From an uncultured Eggerthellaceae bacterium (GTDB taxonomy: Bacteria > Actinomycetota > Coriobacteriia > Coriobacteriales > Eggerthellaceae): a stretch of DNA of 33,710 nucleotides. The notes beneath the pieces are model-generated. The model ran no database searches, was not told where the DNA came from, and was given only the letters and a program-made list of their open reading frames with translations. Position 1 is the stretch's first letter, and the number at the start of each line of letters is the position of its first letter. The translations under genes and the position numbers were made by a program. Of the stretch, positions 22,906 to 31,949 are shown in pieces. The stretch spans positions 1 through 33,710 of the forward strand of contig CANOBU010000013.1 in NCBI GenBank assembly GCA_947564425.1. The letters run 5' to 3'.

Positions 22906-24309
22906 ATGGCACTCTGGTCCGGGCGCTTCACCGAGAGCGTGAGCGATTTCGCCCAGCGCTTCGGCGCCTCGCTGCCGGTGGATAGGCAGCTGTACCGGCA
23001 GGATATCGCCGGCTCCAAGGCCCATGCCCGCATGCTGGGGGCCCAGGGCATCATCCCGGCTGCCGATGTGCAGGCCATCGTGGAGGGCCTCGACCGCATC
23101 GAGCGCTCCATCGATGCCGGCGAGTTCGTCTTCGACATCAACGACGAGGACATCCACATGGCCATCGAGAAGCAGCTCATAGCCGATATCGGCGAGGCGG
23201 GGGCGCGCCTGCACACGGGGCGCTCGCGCAACGACCAGGTGGTTACCGACACGCGCCTGTTCGCCAAGGAGCGCTGCCGCCAGCTGATGGAGGCCAACCT
23301 GCAGCTGCGCCGCACCCTGGTGCAGCAGGCCCGGCAGAACATGGATGTGCTGCTGCCCGGCTATACGCACCTGCAGCATGCGCAGCCGGTGTTCCTGGCC
23401 CATCATCTGCTGGCCTACGCCCATATGTTCGCCCGCGATTTCAAGCGCCTGGCCCAGGCCTACGACAGCGCCGACGTATGCCCCCTGGGCTCGGCGGCCC
23501 TGGCCGGCACCACCTATCCCCTCGACCGCCGAGCCGTAGCCGCCGACCTGGGCTTCTCGTCCATCACGGCGAACTCGCTCGATGCCGTCTCGGACCGCGA
23601 CTTCCTGCTGGACCTCTCCTATGCGGCCAGCGTATCCTGCGTGCACCTGTCGCGTCTGGCCGAGGAGGTGGTGCTGTGGTCCACCACGGAGTTCGGCTAC
23701 ATCACCCTGTCCGATGCCTTCTCTACCGGCTCGTCCATCATGCCCCAGAAGAAGAACCCCGACTTCGCCGAGCTCATCCGCGGCAAGACCGGCCGTGTGG
23801 TGGGCGACCTGGTGGCCCTGCTGGTAACGTTGAAATCGCTGCCGCTCGCCTACAACAAGGACCTCCAGGAGGACAAGGAGGGCGCCATCGACGCTGCCCG
23901 CACCCTCGAGGACTGCTACCGCTGCATGGAGGGCATGATCGCCACCATGCAGGTGAATGCCGATGCCATGGGGGCCAGCGTGCAGAAGGGGTTTTTGGCC
24001 GCCACCGATGTCGCCGATTACCTGGTGAAGCGGGGCCTTCCCTTCCGGCGCGCCCACGAGGCGGCGGGGCATCTGGTGAAGCTCTGCGAGCAGCGGGGAT
24101 GCAATCTCGACGAGCTCGACCTGGCCGACTTCAAGGCCGAGAACGACCTGTTCGAGGAGGATATCATCGCCGCCTGCGACCTCGCCGCCATCGCCGATGC
24201 CCGTCTGACCGAGGGCGGCACCGGGCGCGCGGCCATCCGCGACCAGCTCGCCCTGGTTGAAAAGGCTGTGCAGAGCGATGGGTCTTTCTGTGAATCCCTC
24301 TCCCGCTAG
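22906..24309 (+). CDS. argH: Argininosuccinate lyase
   Basis: Splits argininosuccinate into arginine and fumarate, the last step. The 467 residues carry the superfamily signature [11 protein letters not shown] (275-285) with its catalytic serine loop, and TGRSRNDQ (104-111) in the active site. GGGGAGG lies directly before the ATG. It closes the arginine cluster. Confidence 0.97.
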   Translation: MALWSGRFTESVSDFAQRFGASLPVDRQLYRQDIAGSKAHARMLGAQGIIPAADVQAIVEGLDRIERSIDAGEFVFDINDEDIHMAIEKQLIADIGEAGARLHTGRSRNDQVVTDTRLFAKERCRQLMEANLQLRRTLVQQARQNMDVLLPGYTHLQHAQPVFLAHHLLAYAHMFARDFKRLAQAYDSADVCPLGSAALAGTTYPLDRRAVAADLGFSSITANSLDAVSDRDFLLDLSYAASVSCVHLSRLAEEVVLWSTTEFGYITLSDAFSTGSSIMPQKKNPDFAELIRGKTGRVVGDLVALLVTLKSLPLAYNKDLQEDKEGAIDAARTLEDCYRCMEGMIATMQVNADAMGASVQKGFLAATDVADYLVKRGLPFRRAHEAAGHLVKLCEQRGCNLDELDLADFKAENDLFEEDIIAACDLAAIADARLTEGGTGRAAIRDQLALVEKAVQSDGSFCESLSR

Positions 24310-24380
24310 GTAAGATGCAATCGGCAGCCTGCAGCCGCCTTACGGTTCCGTGGAGATGCGGTGGCCGGGGGCGGGGATGT

Positions 24381-24386
24381 TACAAT
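24381..24386 (+). promoter_or_regulatory. -10 element for the first penicillin-binding protein gene
   Basis: TACAAT, 30 bases ahead of the ATG at 24417. No convincing -35 at 16-18 bases. The argH-pbp gap (107 bases) shows no clear terminator. Confidence 0.4.
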
Positions 24387-24416
24387 AGCGGCTGATAGCA
24401 ACCGACTAGGGGGCCC

Positions 24417-26600
24417 ATGAGTTCTCGCACAGCCAAGAATCGCCTGGGGGCGCAGAAGAAGAGCGGCTTCAAGGGGGTTCTCACCGTCCTTGCAGTCATA
24501 GCCGTGGTGCTCGTGGGTTTGTGCCTCGGCTTGGCGGCCCTTCTCAGTTCATGGTTCCGCGACCTTCCCGACTACGAGAAGGCCGATGCCTTCAACACGG
24601 CCATGCCCACCTATGTGTATGCGGCGGATGGCAAGACCGTCCTGGCCCGCTTCCAGCTGGAATACCGCGAACCGGTGGAGCTCGACCAGATAAGCGAGCT
24701 GCTGTCTGCGGCGGTCATCGCCACCGAGGACGCCCGCTTCTACGAGCACAGCGGCGTGGACTACGTCGGCGTGGCCCGCGCTCTGGTGAACAACCTCACG
24801 GGCGGCTCGCTCGAGGGCGCTTCCACCATAACCCAGCAGTTCGTGCGCAATACCATCCTGGCCGACGAGATGGACGACATCTCCATCAAGCGCAAGGTGC
24901 GCGAGGCCTATATCGCCATGCAGCTCGAGAAGCAGTACTCGAAGGATGACATCCTGCAGATGTACCTGAACACCATCAACTTCGGCGCCGGCGCCTACGG
25001 GGCCGAGGCGGCGGCCCAGCGCTATTTCTCGAAGCATGCCGCAGACCTTACGCTGACCGAGGCGGCGCTTCTGGCCGGCATCCCGCAGTCGCCCACCTAC
25101 AACGACCCCCTGCAGTATCCCAGCCAGGCCCTCGAGCGCCGCAACAAGGTGCTGGGGCGCATGCTGGACGAGAACGTCATCACCCAGCAGGAGCACGACG
25201 AGGCCGTAGCCCAGCCCCTGGGCCTGGAGCCCAAGGAGCTGCAGGGCGATGGCATCGTGGCCTACCCGTACTTCACCAGCTATGTGCGCGATCTGCTGTA
25301 CAACGAATACGACCTGTCCGAGGCCGATGTGCTGAAGGGCGGCCTGAAGGTGTACACCACCCTGGATATCGGCCGCCAGGAAGCCGCCGAGGAGGCCTGC
25401 CGCCTGAAGCGCGAGGGCATGTACAGCGATGCCATGGAGGTGGCCATGGCCGTGGTGGATCCCGCCACGGGCTATGTGCAGGCCATCGTGGGCGGCGCCG
25501 ACTACAACCAGAGCCAGGTGAACCTGGCCACGGGCCAGGGCGGCGGCGGCCGTCCCTGCGGTTCGGTGTTCAAGATGTTCACGCTGGCCACCGCCGTGAA
25601 GGAGAACATCGACCCCTACAGCACCTATGTGGATTGCACCTCGCCTGCCACCATCGACGGCTACACCTTGGAGAACTACGGCAACGCCAGCTACGGCACC
25701 CGCTCCATCGCCGGCGCCTTCGCCGTGTCGTCCAATACCGGGTTCGTCAGGATCATCTCGGCGCTGGGTGTGAAGAAGGTGGCCGAGATGGCCCATGCCC
25801 TGGGCGTCACCACCGACCTCTATGAAGACGATGCCGGCGCCGCCCTCACCCTGGGCGTGCAGAATATCACCCCCCTGGAGCTGGCCAACGCCACGGCCAC
25901 CATCGCCAACGGCGGCATACACCATCAGCTGTGCGCCGTCACCACCATCGAGGACCGCGAAGGCCGCGTCATCGTGGACAACACCGATGTGGGCAAGCAC
26001 GCCGAGCGGGTGCTGACCAAAGAGGAGGCCTACGCCATCCAGCGGGTCATGGAGGGCGTGGTCACCGGCGGCACCGGTACAGCGGCTGCGCTGTACAACG
26101 GGCAGTCTGTGGGCGGCAAGACGGGTACCTCCGAGGATTACAAGGATATCTCCTTCGTGGGCTTCACGCCCTATTTCGCCGCTTCCATCTGGGTGGGCGA
26201 TCCCACCAACGCCGCAGCGGTGCCCACCGGCACCTGCGCCGATGTGTTCCATAATTTCGCCACCGAGGTCTTCGACGAGGAGAAGCTGAAGGTCCAGAAA
26301 TTCCAGAAGCAGGAGGATCCCCACTACGAGCGCTACGAGAACGAGCGCTACAACATCTCCTACTACCCCTATGGCTATACCGATCCCTCGCAAGTCAGCA
26401 GCAGTTCCGCCTCCCAATCCTCCGACGCCGCATCGAGCGGCTCATCGACGAAGAAGCCGTCGGAGGGTACCGGCACCGATTCGAAGAAATCCCAGGACAG
26501 CACATCGAAACCCCAGGACACCGGCGGCGCTTCAGGGGGGGGGGCGAACACGGGCGGCGATTCGGGCTCATCGACCAAGAAGCCGGCTAAGGCCGCCTAG
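24417..26600 (+). CDS. Class A penicillin-binding protein (transglycosylase/transpeptidase) 1
   Basis: Polymerises and cross-links peptidoglycan at the membrane outer face. The 727 residues: cytoplasmic tail, one helix (about 20-44), a GT51 domain with catalytic Glu104 in ATEDARFYEH and the second Glu region GASTITQQ (135-141), then a transpeptidase domain with SVFK (Ser383-Lys386), SSN (438-440) and KTG (568-570), all intact. The last ~70 residues are a Ser/Gly/Thr/Lys-rich, probably disordered tail, which contains the G10 tract. A closely similar but not identical protein is encoded at 29837. RBS-like AGGGGGCCC precedes ATG 24417. Confidence 0.95.
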   Translation: MSSRTAKNRLGAQKKSGFKGVLTVLAVIAVVLVGLCLGLAALLSSWFRDLPDYEKADAFNTAMPTYVYAADGKTVLARFQLEYREPVELDQISELLSAAVIATEDARFYEHSGVDYVGVARALVNNLTGGSLEGASTITQQFVRNTILADEMDDISIKRKVREAYIAMQLEKQYSKDDILQMYLNTINFGAGAYGAEAAAQRYFSKHAADLTLTEAALLAGIPQSPTYNDPLQYPSQALERRNKVLGRMLDENVITQQEHDEAVAQPLGLEPKELQGDGIVAYPYFTSYVRDLLYNEYDLSEADVLKGGLKVYTTLDIGRQEAAEEACRLKREGMYSDAMEVAMAVVDPATGYVQAIVGGADYNQSQVNLATGQGGGGRPCGSVFKMFTLATAVKENIDPYSTYVDCTSPATIDGYTLENYGNASYGTRSIAGAFAVSSNTGFVRIISALGVKKVAEMAHALGVTTDLYEDDAGAALTLGVQNITPLELANATATIANGGIHHQLCAVTTIEDREGRVIVDNTDVGKHAERVLTKEEAYAIQRVMEGVVTGGTGTAAALYNGQSVGGKTGTSEDYKDISFVGFTPYFAASIWVGDPTNAAAVPTGTCADVFHNFATEVFDEEKLKVQKFQKQEDPHYERYENERYNISYYPYGYTDPSQVSSSSASQSSDAASSGSSTKKPSEGTGTDSKKSQDSTSKPQDTGGASGGGANTGGDSGSSTKKPAKAA
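26535..26544 (+). repeat. Run of ten G in the tail of penicillin-binding protein 1
   Basis: A G10 homopolymer in codons for the Gly-rich tail (SGGGAN). Gain or loss of one base would shift the frame of only the last ~18 codons. It may be a slippage-prone site, or a sequencing/assembly artefact. Confidence 0.9.
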
Positions 26601-26646
26601 GCGCAGCCCCGGGAACGATGGTATGGTAGCAGGGAACGGATACGGC

Positions 26647-26663
26647 ATGCGCTCCGAGCGCAT
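26647..26663. repeat. 7-bp inverted repeat in the leader of the lipoprotein gene
   Basis: ATGCGCT-CCG-AGCGCAT, perfect, 22 bases before the ATG at 26685. It could be a weak operator or leader hairpin. Confidence 0.4.
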
Positions 26664-26684
26664 CGGCAACGGAAAGGCAGTGGA

Positions 26685-27173
26685 ATGAAACGCAGCTTCA
26701 TCGCAAAGATAGCCACGGCGGCCGCAACCGCATTGCTGGCGGTGGGCCTTCTGGCCGGATGCATGGGCACCGCCCCTGCCGTCAATACCGAGCAGCAGGC
26801 CAACCGCGCCTATATGTCGCAGGTGAACCAGATAATGGACGAGGTCACCGTGCAGCTCGACGAGTTCGTCGAAGCGGTGTCCTCCGGCGATGTGGTGGCC
26901 ATGCGCACCCAGGCCGACAGCGCCTCGCAGGCCTTGGCCAAGATGTCCGCGCTGGAGGCCCCCGAGGCTCTGAAGGATATCCAGCAGAGCTATGTCGACG
27001 GCACCGGCAAGCTGCAGGACGCCCTCGAACAGTACGTGGCCCTGTACGCCGAGACCGAAAGCGCTTCCTTCGACAGCACCACCTTCAACGAGCGCTTGGG
27101 CAAGATCCAGGACCTCTACAACGAAGGCATAGCCGCCCTGCAGAAGGGCGACGAGGACGCCGCAGCTCTGTAG
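26685..27173 (+). CDS. Small lipoprotein of unknown function
   Basis: The 162-residue protein begins with a basic N-terminus, a hydrophobic helix and the lipobox LLAGC with Cys26 as the lipidated residue, so it should be anchored on the outer face of the membrane. The mature part is charged and helical, without recognised domain; spacing of leucines and alanines suggests a three- or four-helix bundle. It follows the first penicillin-binding protein by 84 bases on the same strand, so an envelope role is possible but unproven. GGAAAGG gives a normal start. Confidence 0.85.
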   Translation: MKRSFIAKIATAAATALLAVGLLAGCMGTAPAVNTEQQANRAYMSQVNQIMDEVTVQLDEFVEAVSSGDVVAMRTQADSASQALAKMSALEAPEALKDIQQSYVDGTGKLQDALEQYVALYAETESASFDSTTFNERLGKIQDLYNEGIAALQKGDEDAAAL

Positions 27174-27201
27174 GTTCAGAATGCCTGCGGCATTCTGAAC
27201 C
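27173..27201. terminator. 13-bp perfect hairpin at the stop of the lipoprotein gene
   Basis: GGTTCAGAATGCC (27173-27185) pairs perfectly with 27189-27201 around TGC. Its first base is the last base of the stop codon, and it lies 12 bases from the end of the convergent U32 gene. No T-tract follows on the plus strand, so it would work as a weak or bidirectional terminator or mRNA 3' end protector. Confidence 0.6.
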
Positions 27202-27212
27202 GCGGACAGCCC

Positions 27213-29642
27213 CTATTGGACGCCGCGGAACAGGTGTCCTGTGGTGGTGTTCGGCCGCCGTTCCAGGGTGCGGCCCTCGGCGCAGAGCCCCCGGGCCCGC
27301 AGCGCCCGCTTCACCGCCGCCGCGGCCTCATCGCGCTCCAGCAGGGTGGTATCCACCATGAAGGCCGACACCCCCGCCGCCTGCAGGTCGCACAAGGTGG
27401 GCACACCATCGAGCTCCACGCCGTTGTACAGATGGGTGCGCCCCAGCATGTCGGTTACCACGGGGAAGTCGAAGCCCTTGCGGTCGTGCAGATGATGGCG
27501 CTCTGCGCGCCGCGGGCACTCCCCGCAGTTCTCGGCGCAGGCGCCGCGGCTCATCAGCACGCAATGCTCCATCACCATGAGCTCCTGGGCGCCGCTGATG
27601 AACAGCCCCAGGGGCACGGGGGAATCGGCGGCCAGATCGGCGATCTGGCCCAAGGTCAGCTCGGGGGACAGCCACACCCGGGCGATGCCCAGGCGCCCCA
27701 GGAACTCCAGCGTTGCCCGGTTGGTCACCGGCACGCGGGGCCCCAGCTCCACCTCGGCGCCCATCTGCAGGGCCCGCCAGGCATCGCCTATGTTGTCGGC
27801 GAACACCGGTTTCCCTTCGCGCACGTAGTCCCAGAAGTCGAAATCGCAGCGGTATTCCCGCGCCCCCTCCACGGGGTCGTGGTCGATGGTGGGCAGGGCC
27901 ATGATGCACTGCTTCGGGTAGCCCGCCTGCTCGGCCCGGTCGCTGCGCACGCCGGCATACAGGCCCTGGCCGCGGCGGAAGTTCAGCAAGGGCACGTACA
28001 GCCGGTCGGCGCCGGCCCGCTTGGCCGCCCGGGCTGTGCCGGGGTTGGTCGTCCAGGCGCAGATGAGCGCTTGTGCGGGTGCAGGGGCGGCCCCGGCCGC
28101 GGCAACCGGCTGCCGCGGCGCCATCGGTACTGCATCGGGACGCCGGTAGGGGGCCAGGAGCTCGCGTTCCAGAGCCTCCAGGGCCCGGGTCCTCAGCCGG
28201 TGGAGGACCGAGAACCCCATGCCCACCCCCTCGTCGAGGGATACGGCCAGGCCATCGTCGGCCAGGCGGAAGGGCGTCTGCCCCGATCGACCCACATGCT
28301 CGCGCACCTCGTCGGCGGTCAGGGCCTTGGTGCGCGCCGGCTCCACGGTATCGCCCCAGGCTTCTGCCTGGGTGCCGTCGGCGGTTCGCAGCACCAGGTG
28401 GGCGGGCTGGCCCCGGCGCAGGGTTATCTCGCCCGCTACGGCGATGCGCGGCTCGAAGGGCTCGTCGGGGAAGGCGCTTGCGCTGTTGCGCACCCGGAAC
28501 ACGCGATCGCCCTTGCCCACGGGCTTCTCGGCCGCCAAGGCCGCGGTGCCCCCGGCCTCGCAAGGGGCGTCCACCGGGCAGGTGAAGTGGCCGCGGTTCG
28601 TCCAGAACTCCACGATATCCCCGGCGCTCAGCGCCCGTTCGGCCTGCACCAGCGCCTTCCCGCCGGCCAGGCCCGTCACACGGCCCACGAACACGCCGCG
28701 GTTGTTGGGGCGCCCGTAGCCCATGGCATCGTTGCCCCGCTGTCCCTCCAGGTAGGCCGTGGTGAAGCCGCGGCTGAATGCCTCGTCCAGGCGCGCCCGA
28801 TGGCCCGGCAGCGCCAAGCCGCCGTTGTCGAGTATCTCGCGGTAGGTGCCCACGGTCTGGTACACGTAATCGGCCGATTTCATGCGCCCTTCGATCTTCA
28901 GGGAGCGCACGCCGGCTGCGGCCAGGGCTTCCGTCAGGTCGGCTGTGCACAGGTCGCGGGGCGACAGCAGGTGCTCGCCCGGCACGGGCAGCGCCTCGTC
29001 GCAACCTTCGCGATGCAGGCTGTAGGGTAGGCGGCAGGGCTGGGCGCACAGGCCGCGGTTGGCCGAACGGCCCCCGATCATCGATGACATCAGGCACTGC
29101 CCCGAATAGCATACGCACAGGGCCCCATGGGCGAAGCATTCCACTTCCATGCCCATATCGGCGGCCAGCCCGGCCAGGGCTGCCACCTCGTTCAGATGCA
29201 GCTCCCGGGCCAGGGTGACGCGCGAGGCCCCCAGCGCGGCGGCGAATTCGATGCCGGCGGCATTGTGGATGTTCATCTGGGTCGATATATGCAGGGGAAT
29301 GGCCGGGTTGCGCCGCCGCAGCGCCGCCGCCAGCCCGATGTCCTGCACGATCAGCGCATCGGCACCCGCCGCCCAGGCTTCCTCGGCGCAGGTCAGGGCC
29401 CGGTCGAGCTCGCTCGGGAGTATCTGCACGTTCATAGCCACATACACCGACACCCCCCGCAGGTGGGCATAGGTGCAGGCCTCCCGCAGCGTCTCCAGGG
29501 TGAAGTTTCCCGCATTGCGCCGCGCGTTGAATTCGTCCAGGCCCAGATAAACGGCATCGGCCCCGGCCGTCACCGCCGCTCGCAGACACAGGGCATCGCC
29601 GGCCGGGGCCAGAAGCTCGAGCTGTCTTGTTCCATCGACCAT
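27213..29642 (-). CDS. Two-module U32 'peptidase' family protein (RNA hydroxylation type)
   Basis: The 809-residue protein has an N-terminal U32 module (about 8-330) with a Cys group at 176, 178, 183, 199 and 203, a middle region resembling the DUF3656 collagenase-like part, and a C-terminal second U32-like module (about 560-809) with Cys694, 702, 706 and 709 and the closing GHLFRGV. Members such as E. coli RlhA and TrhP, once called peptidases, use prephenate and an Fe-S cluster to hydroxylate cytidine or uridine in rRNA or tRNA. The paired cysteine groups point that way; proteolysis is not implied. Start 29642 (MVDGTRQLELLAPAGDA) is picked for AGAGGA upstream; longer in-frame readings lack it. 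It is alone on the minus strand between two wall-synthesis genes. Confidence 0.87.
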   Translation of the reverse strand: MVDGTRQLELLAPAGDALCLRAAVTAGADAVYLGLDEFNARRNAGNFTLETLREACTYAHLRGVSVYVAMNVQILPSELDRALTCAEEAWAAGADALIVQDIGLAAALRRRNPAIPLHISTQMNIHNAAGIEFAAALGASRVTLARELHLNEVAALAGLAADMGMEVECFAHGALCVCYSGQCLMSSMIGGRSANRGLCAQPCRLPYSLHREGCDEALPVPGEHLLSPRDLCTADLTEALAAAGVRSLKIEGRMKSADYVYQTVGTYREILDNGGLALPGHRARLDEAFSRGFTTAYLEGQRGNDAMGYGRPNNRGVFVGRVTGLAGGKALVQAERALSAGDIVEFWTNRGHFTCPVDAPCEAGGTAALAAEKPVGKGDRVFRVRNSASAFPDEPFEPRIAVAGEITLRRGQPAHLVLRTADGTQAEAWGDTVEPARTKALTADEVREHVGRSGQTPFRLADDGLAVSLDEGVGMGFSVLHRLRTRALEALERELLAPYRRPDAVPMAPRQPVAAAGAAPAPAQALICAWTTNPGTARAAKRAGADRLYVPLLNFRRGQGLYAGVRSDRAEQAGYPKQCIMALPTIDHDPVEGAREYRCDFDFWDYVREGKPVFADNIGDAWRALQMGAEVELGPRVPVTNRATLEFLGRLGIARVWLSPELTLGQIADLAADSPVPLGLFISGAQELMVMEHCVLMSRGACAENCGECPRRAERHHLHDRKGFDFPVVTDMLGRTHLYNGVELDGVPTLCDLQAAGVSAFMVDTTLLERDEAAAAVKRALRARGLCAEGRTLERRPNTTTGHLFRGVQ

Positions 29643-29706
29643 GGGCGCATCCTCTTCCCTTGCCCGGAGGTGACCGGGCCCGGGCGCCCGCTTTTCCACA
29701 CAGTAA

Positions 29707-29734
29707 CTATTACTCGGGCAAAAACCCTTCACAA
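29707..29734 (-). promoter_or_regulatory. Promoter of the U32 gene
   Basis: On the minus strand TTGTGA (29734-29729) is followed after 16 bases by TAATAG (29712-29707). The start of transcription would lie about 60 bases before the ATG at 29642. The short -10 fit makes it tentative. Confidence 0.4.
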
Positions 29735-29792
29735 GCTGGGGTTTCGTTACCCATACTACCAAGGGCCTCCACACCTCGGCGACCCCATGAAG

Positions 29793-29798
29793 TATAAT
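29793..29798 (+). promoter_or_regulatory. -10 element for the second penicillin-binding protein gene
   Basis: TATAAT, perfect, 38 bases ahead of the ATG at 29837. The -35 region is not recognisable. It is divergent from the U32 promoter. Confidence 0.55.
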
Positions 29799-29836
29799 AG
29801 CTGCAAACACAGCCCAACCGGACCAGATAGGGAGAC

Positions 29837-31882
29837 ATGAAAGCCCGCCGCAAATTCCGCGAATCGAAAAGCCATGCAGTGGTCTGGGGCTTCGTCCTTA
29901 TAGTCGCGGCGCTGTGCATCCTGCTCTTCCGCGGCGTATCCAGCGTTTTCAGCTCCTATAACGATTGGGTGGCCGACCTGCCGCCCCTGAATTCCGAGTC
30001 CTTCAAATTCGCCGAGGATTCCTATATGTATGCAGCCGACGGCAAGACGCTGCTGGCGAAGTTCCAGCTTGAGAAGCGCGATCCCGTCGAGATGAAGGAT
30101 ATCAGCGACTTCGTGAAGAAGGGCACCGTCGATGTCGAGGACGTGCGCTTCTACGAGCATGACGGCGTGGATATGGCGGGCATCATCCGCGCGGTGGTGA
30201 ACAACCTCTTCGGCGGCGCCCTCGAGGGCGCCTCCACCATCACCCAGCAGCTGGTGCGCAACACCGCGCTTTCCGACGAGGCCACCGATATCACCTTCGA
30301 GCGCAAGGCCCGCGAAGCCGAGCTGGCCCTGGAGCTGGAGAAGCTCTACAGCAAGGAAGAGATCCTGAACATGTACCTGAACACCATCAACTACGGCGAT
30401 GGCTGCTACGGTATACAGGCTGCATCCCAGAACTACTTCCAAACCGATGCCAAGGACCTCACCCTGGCCCAGGCCGCTGCGCTGATAGGCATCCCCCAGT
30501 CGCCTACGGCCTTCAATCCCAAGCAGAACCCCGAGGCCTGCCTCGAGCGGCGCAACAAGGTGCTCGAGCGCATGCTATCGGCCGGCGATATCTCCCAAGC
30601 CCAGCACGATGAGGCCCTGGCCGAGCCCCTGAACCTAAACCCGGCGCCCGAAGAACCCTCCCAGGGCATCTACGCATTCCCCTACTTCACCAGCTTCGTG
30701 CGCGATTCCCTCATGCAGGCCGACAATCCCTACGGCTGCACCTATGCCGACCTGTTCGAGGGCGGCCTGAAGATCTACACCACCCTGGATGTGGAGATGC
30801 AGGAGAGCGCCGAGGCCGCCTGCGCCGACCAATACGGCCGCATGGACGAGGGACTCGATGCATCCCTGGTGGCCATGGACCCCACCAACGGCTATGTGAA
30901 GGCCCTGGTGGGCGGCAGCGATTTCTATAGCGATCAGTGGAACATCGCCGTGCAGGGCGGCCGCCCCACCGGTTCGTCCTTCAAGGCATTCACCTTGGCA
31001 GCGGCCATCGAGGACGGTATAAGCCCGAAGTCCACCATCGACTGCTCGAACCCCTACACCCTGCCCAACGGCGAGACGGTGAACAACTTCAACAACGCCA
31101 ACTACGGCGTACGCACCATCGAGGACGCCACGGCGGTGTCCTCGAACACCGGCTACTACCGCCTTATCGAGGAGGTGGGCGCCGACAAGGTGATCGAGCT
31201 GGCCCATCGCGTGGGCATCGATGCGGACCTCCCGGAGTATTCCATCATCACCCTGGGTACCGAGAACATCACGCCGCTCGAGATGGCCGAGGCCTACAGC
31301 ACCTTCGCCGATGGCGGCATGCATCACGACTACGTCATAATCACCAAGATCGAGGACAAGGACGGCCAGGTGCTCTACGAAGCCGATACCACCGGCGACC
31401 GCGCGCTGTCCGAGGAGGTGGCGGGTGCCGTCACCGATGTGCTGCGCGGCGTCTTCGAGAAATCCTATGCCACGGCCTACAGCTCCGGTCCTTCCAACGG
31501 CCAGCAGGTGGCGGGCAAGACCGGTACCGGCGTGGACTATCGCGACCACTGGCTGGTGGGCTACAGCCCCACCCTCACCTGCGCCGCCTGGATCGGCAAC
31601 CGCGACTACTCATCCACCAGCGAATGGATAACCGCCAACGCTCTGTGGCAGGATTTCATGTCCCGGGCGCTGGAGGGCGAAGAGACCGAGGACTTCCCCA
31701 AGGTGAAGGAGCCCACCTACAAGAACGCGCCGCCGGCGGTCACCTACAACTACCAGGACCAGGGTGCCGGTACGGGCCAGGGCGCCCAAGGTTCGGCGGG
31801 TGCGGCTTCCTCGGGCAGCGCCGCTTCGTCCGGGGCGGCTTCGGCGGGCAGCGCCTCTTCGGGTGCCGCTGCCGCTGCTTAG
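29837..31882 (+). CDS. Class A penicillin-binding protein (transglycosylase/transpeptidase) 2
   Basis: Paralogue of the protein at 24417, 681 residues. One helix near 15-37, a GT51 domain with catalytic Glu101 in VEDVRFYEH and GASTITQQ (131-138), then SSFK (Ser380-Lys383), SSN (435-437) and KTG (561-563). It differs at the start of the GT51 motif (VDVED instead of VIATED) and in its tail, which is an Ala/Gly/Ser-rich low-complexity stretch of ~55 residues that ends in AAAAA. GGGAG lies before the ATG. The two enzymes may serve different growth stages or substrates. Confidence 0.95.
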   Translation: MKARRKFRESKSHAVVWGFVLIVAALCILLFRGVSSVFSSYNDWVADLPPLNSESFKFAEDSYMYAADGKTLLAKFQLEKRDPVEMKDISDFVKKGTVDVEDVRFYEHDGVDMAGIIRAVVNNLFGGALEGASTITQQLVRNTALSDEATDITFERKAREAELALELEKLYSKEEILNMYLNTINYGDGCYGIQAASQNYFQTDAKDLTLAQAAALIGIPQSPTAFNPKQNPEACLERRNKVLERMLSAGDISQAQHDEALAEPLNLNPAPEEPSQGIYAFPYFTSFVRDSLMQADNPYGCTYADLFEGGLKIYTTLDVEMQESAEAACADQYGRMDEGLDASLVAMDPTNGYVKALVGGSDFYSDQWNIAVQGGRPTGSSFKAFTLAAAIEDGISPKSTIDCSNPYTLPNGETVNNFNNANYGVRTIEDATAVSSNTGYYRLIEEVGADKVIELAHRVGIDADLPEYSIITLGTENITPLEMAEAYSTFADGGMHHDYVIITKIEDKDGQVLYEADTTGDRALSEEVAGAVTDVLRGVFEKSYATAYSSGPSNGQQVAGKTGTGVDYRDHWLVGYSPTLTCAAWIGNRDYSSTSEWITANALWQDFMSRALEGEETEDFPKVKEPTYKNAPPAVTYNYQDQGAGTGQGAQGSAGAASSGSAASSGAASAGSASSGAAAAA

Positions 31883-31906
31883 CGGGGTGCCCCTGCATTC
31901 CCTGTG

Positions 31907-31912
31907 TATAAT
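31907..31912 (+). promoter_or_regulatory. -10 element for tyrS
   Basis: TATAAT, perfect, 37 bases before the ATG at 31950. No good -35. The leader is too short for a T-box, so no tyrosine riboswitch controls tyrS here. Confidence 0.5.
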
Positions 31913-31949
31913 GGGCGCTACGCATATATCCAGATGAAAGCGAGCCGCC

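Noticed and set aside
21601..24404. The 10-mer ATAGCAACCG occurs before argG (21601) and before the first PBP (24395)
   Set aside because: Two copies of a 10-mer with no symmetry or constant relation to starts are close to chance; no further copy was noticed.
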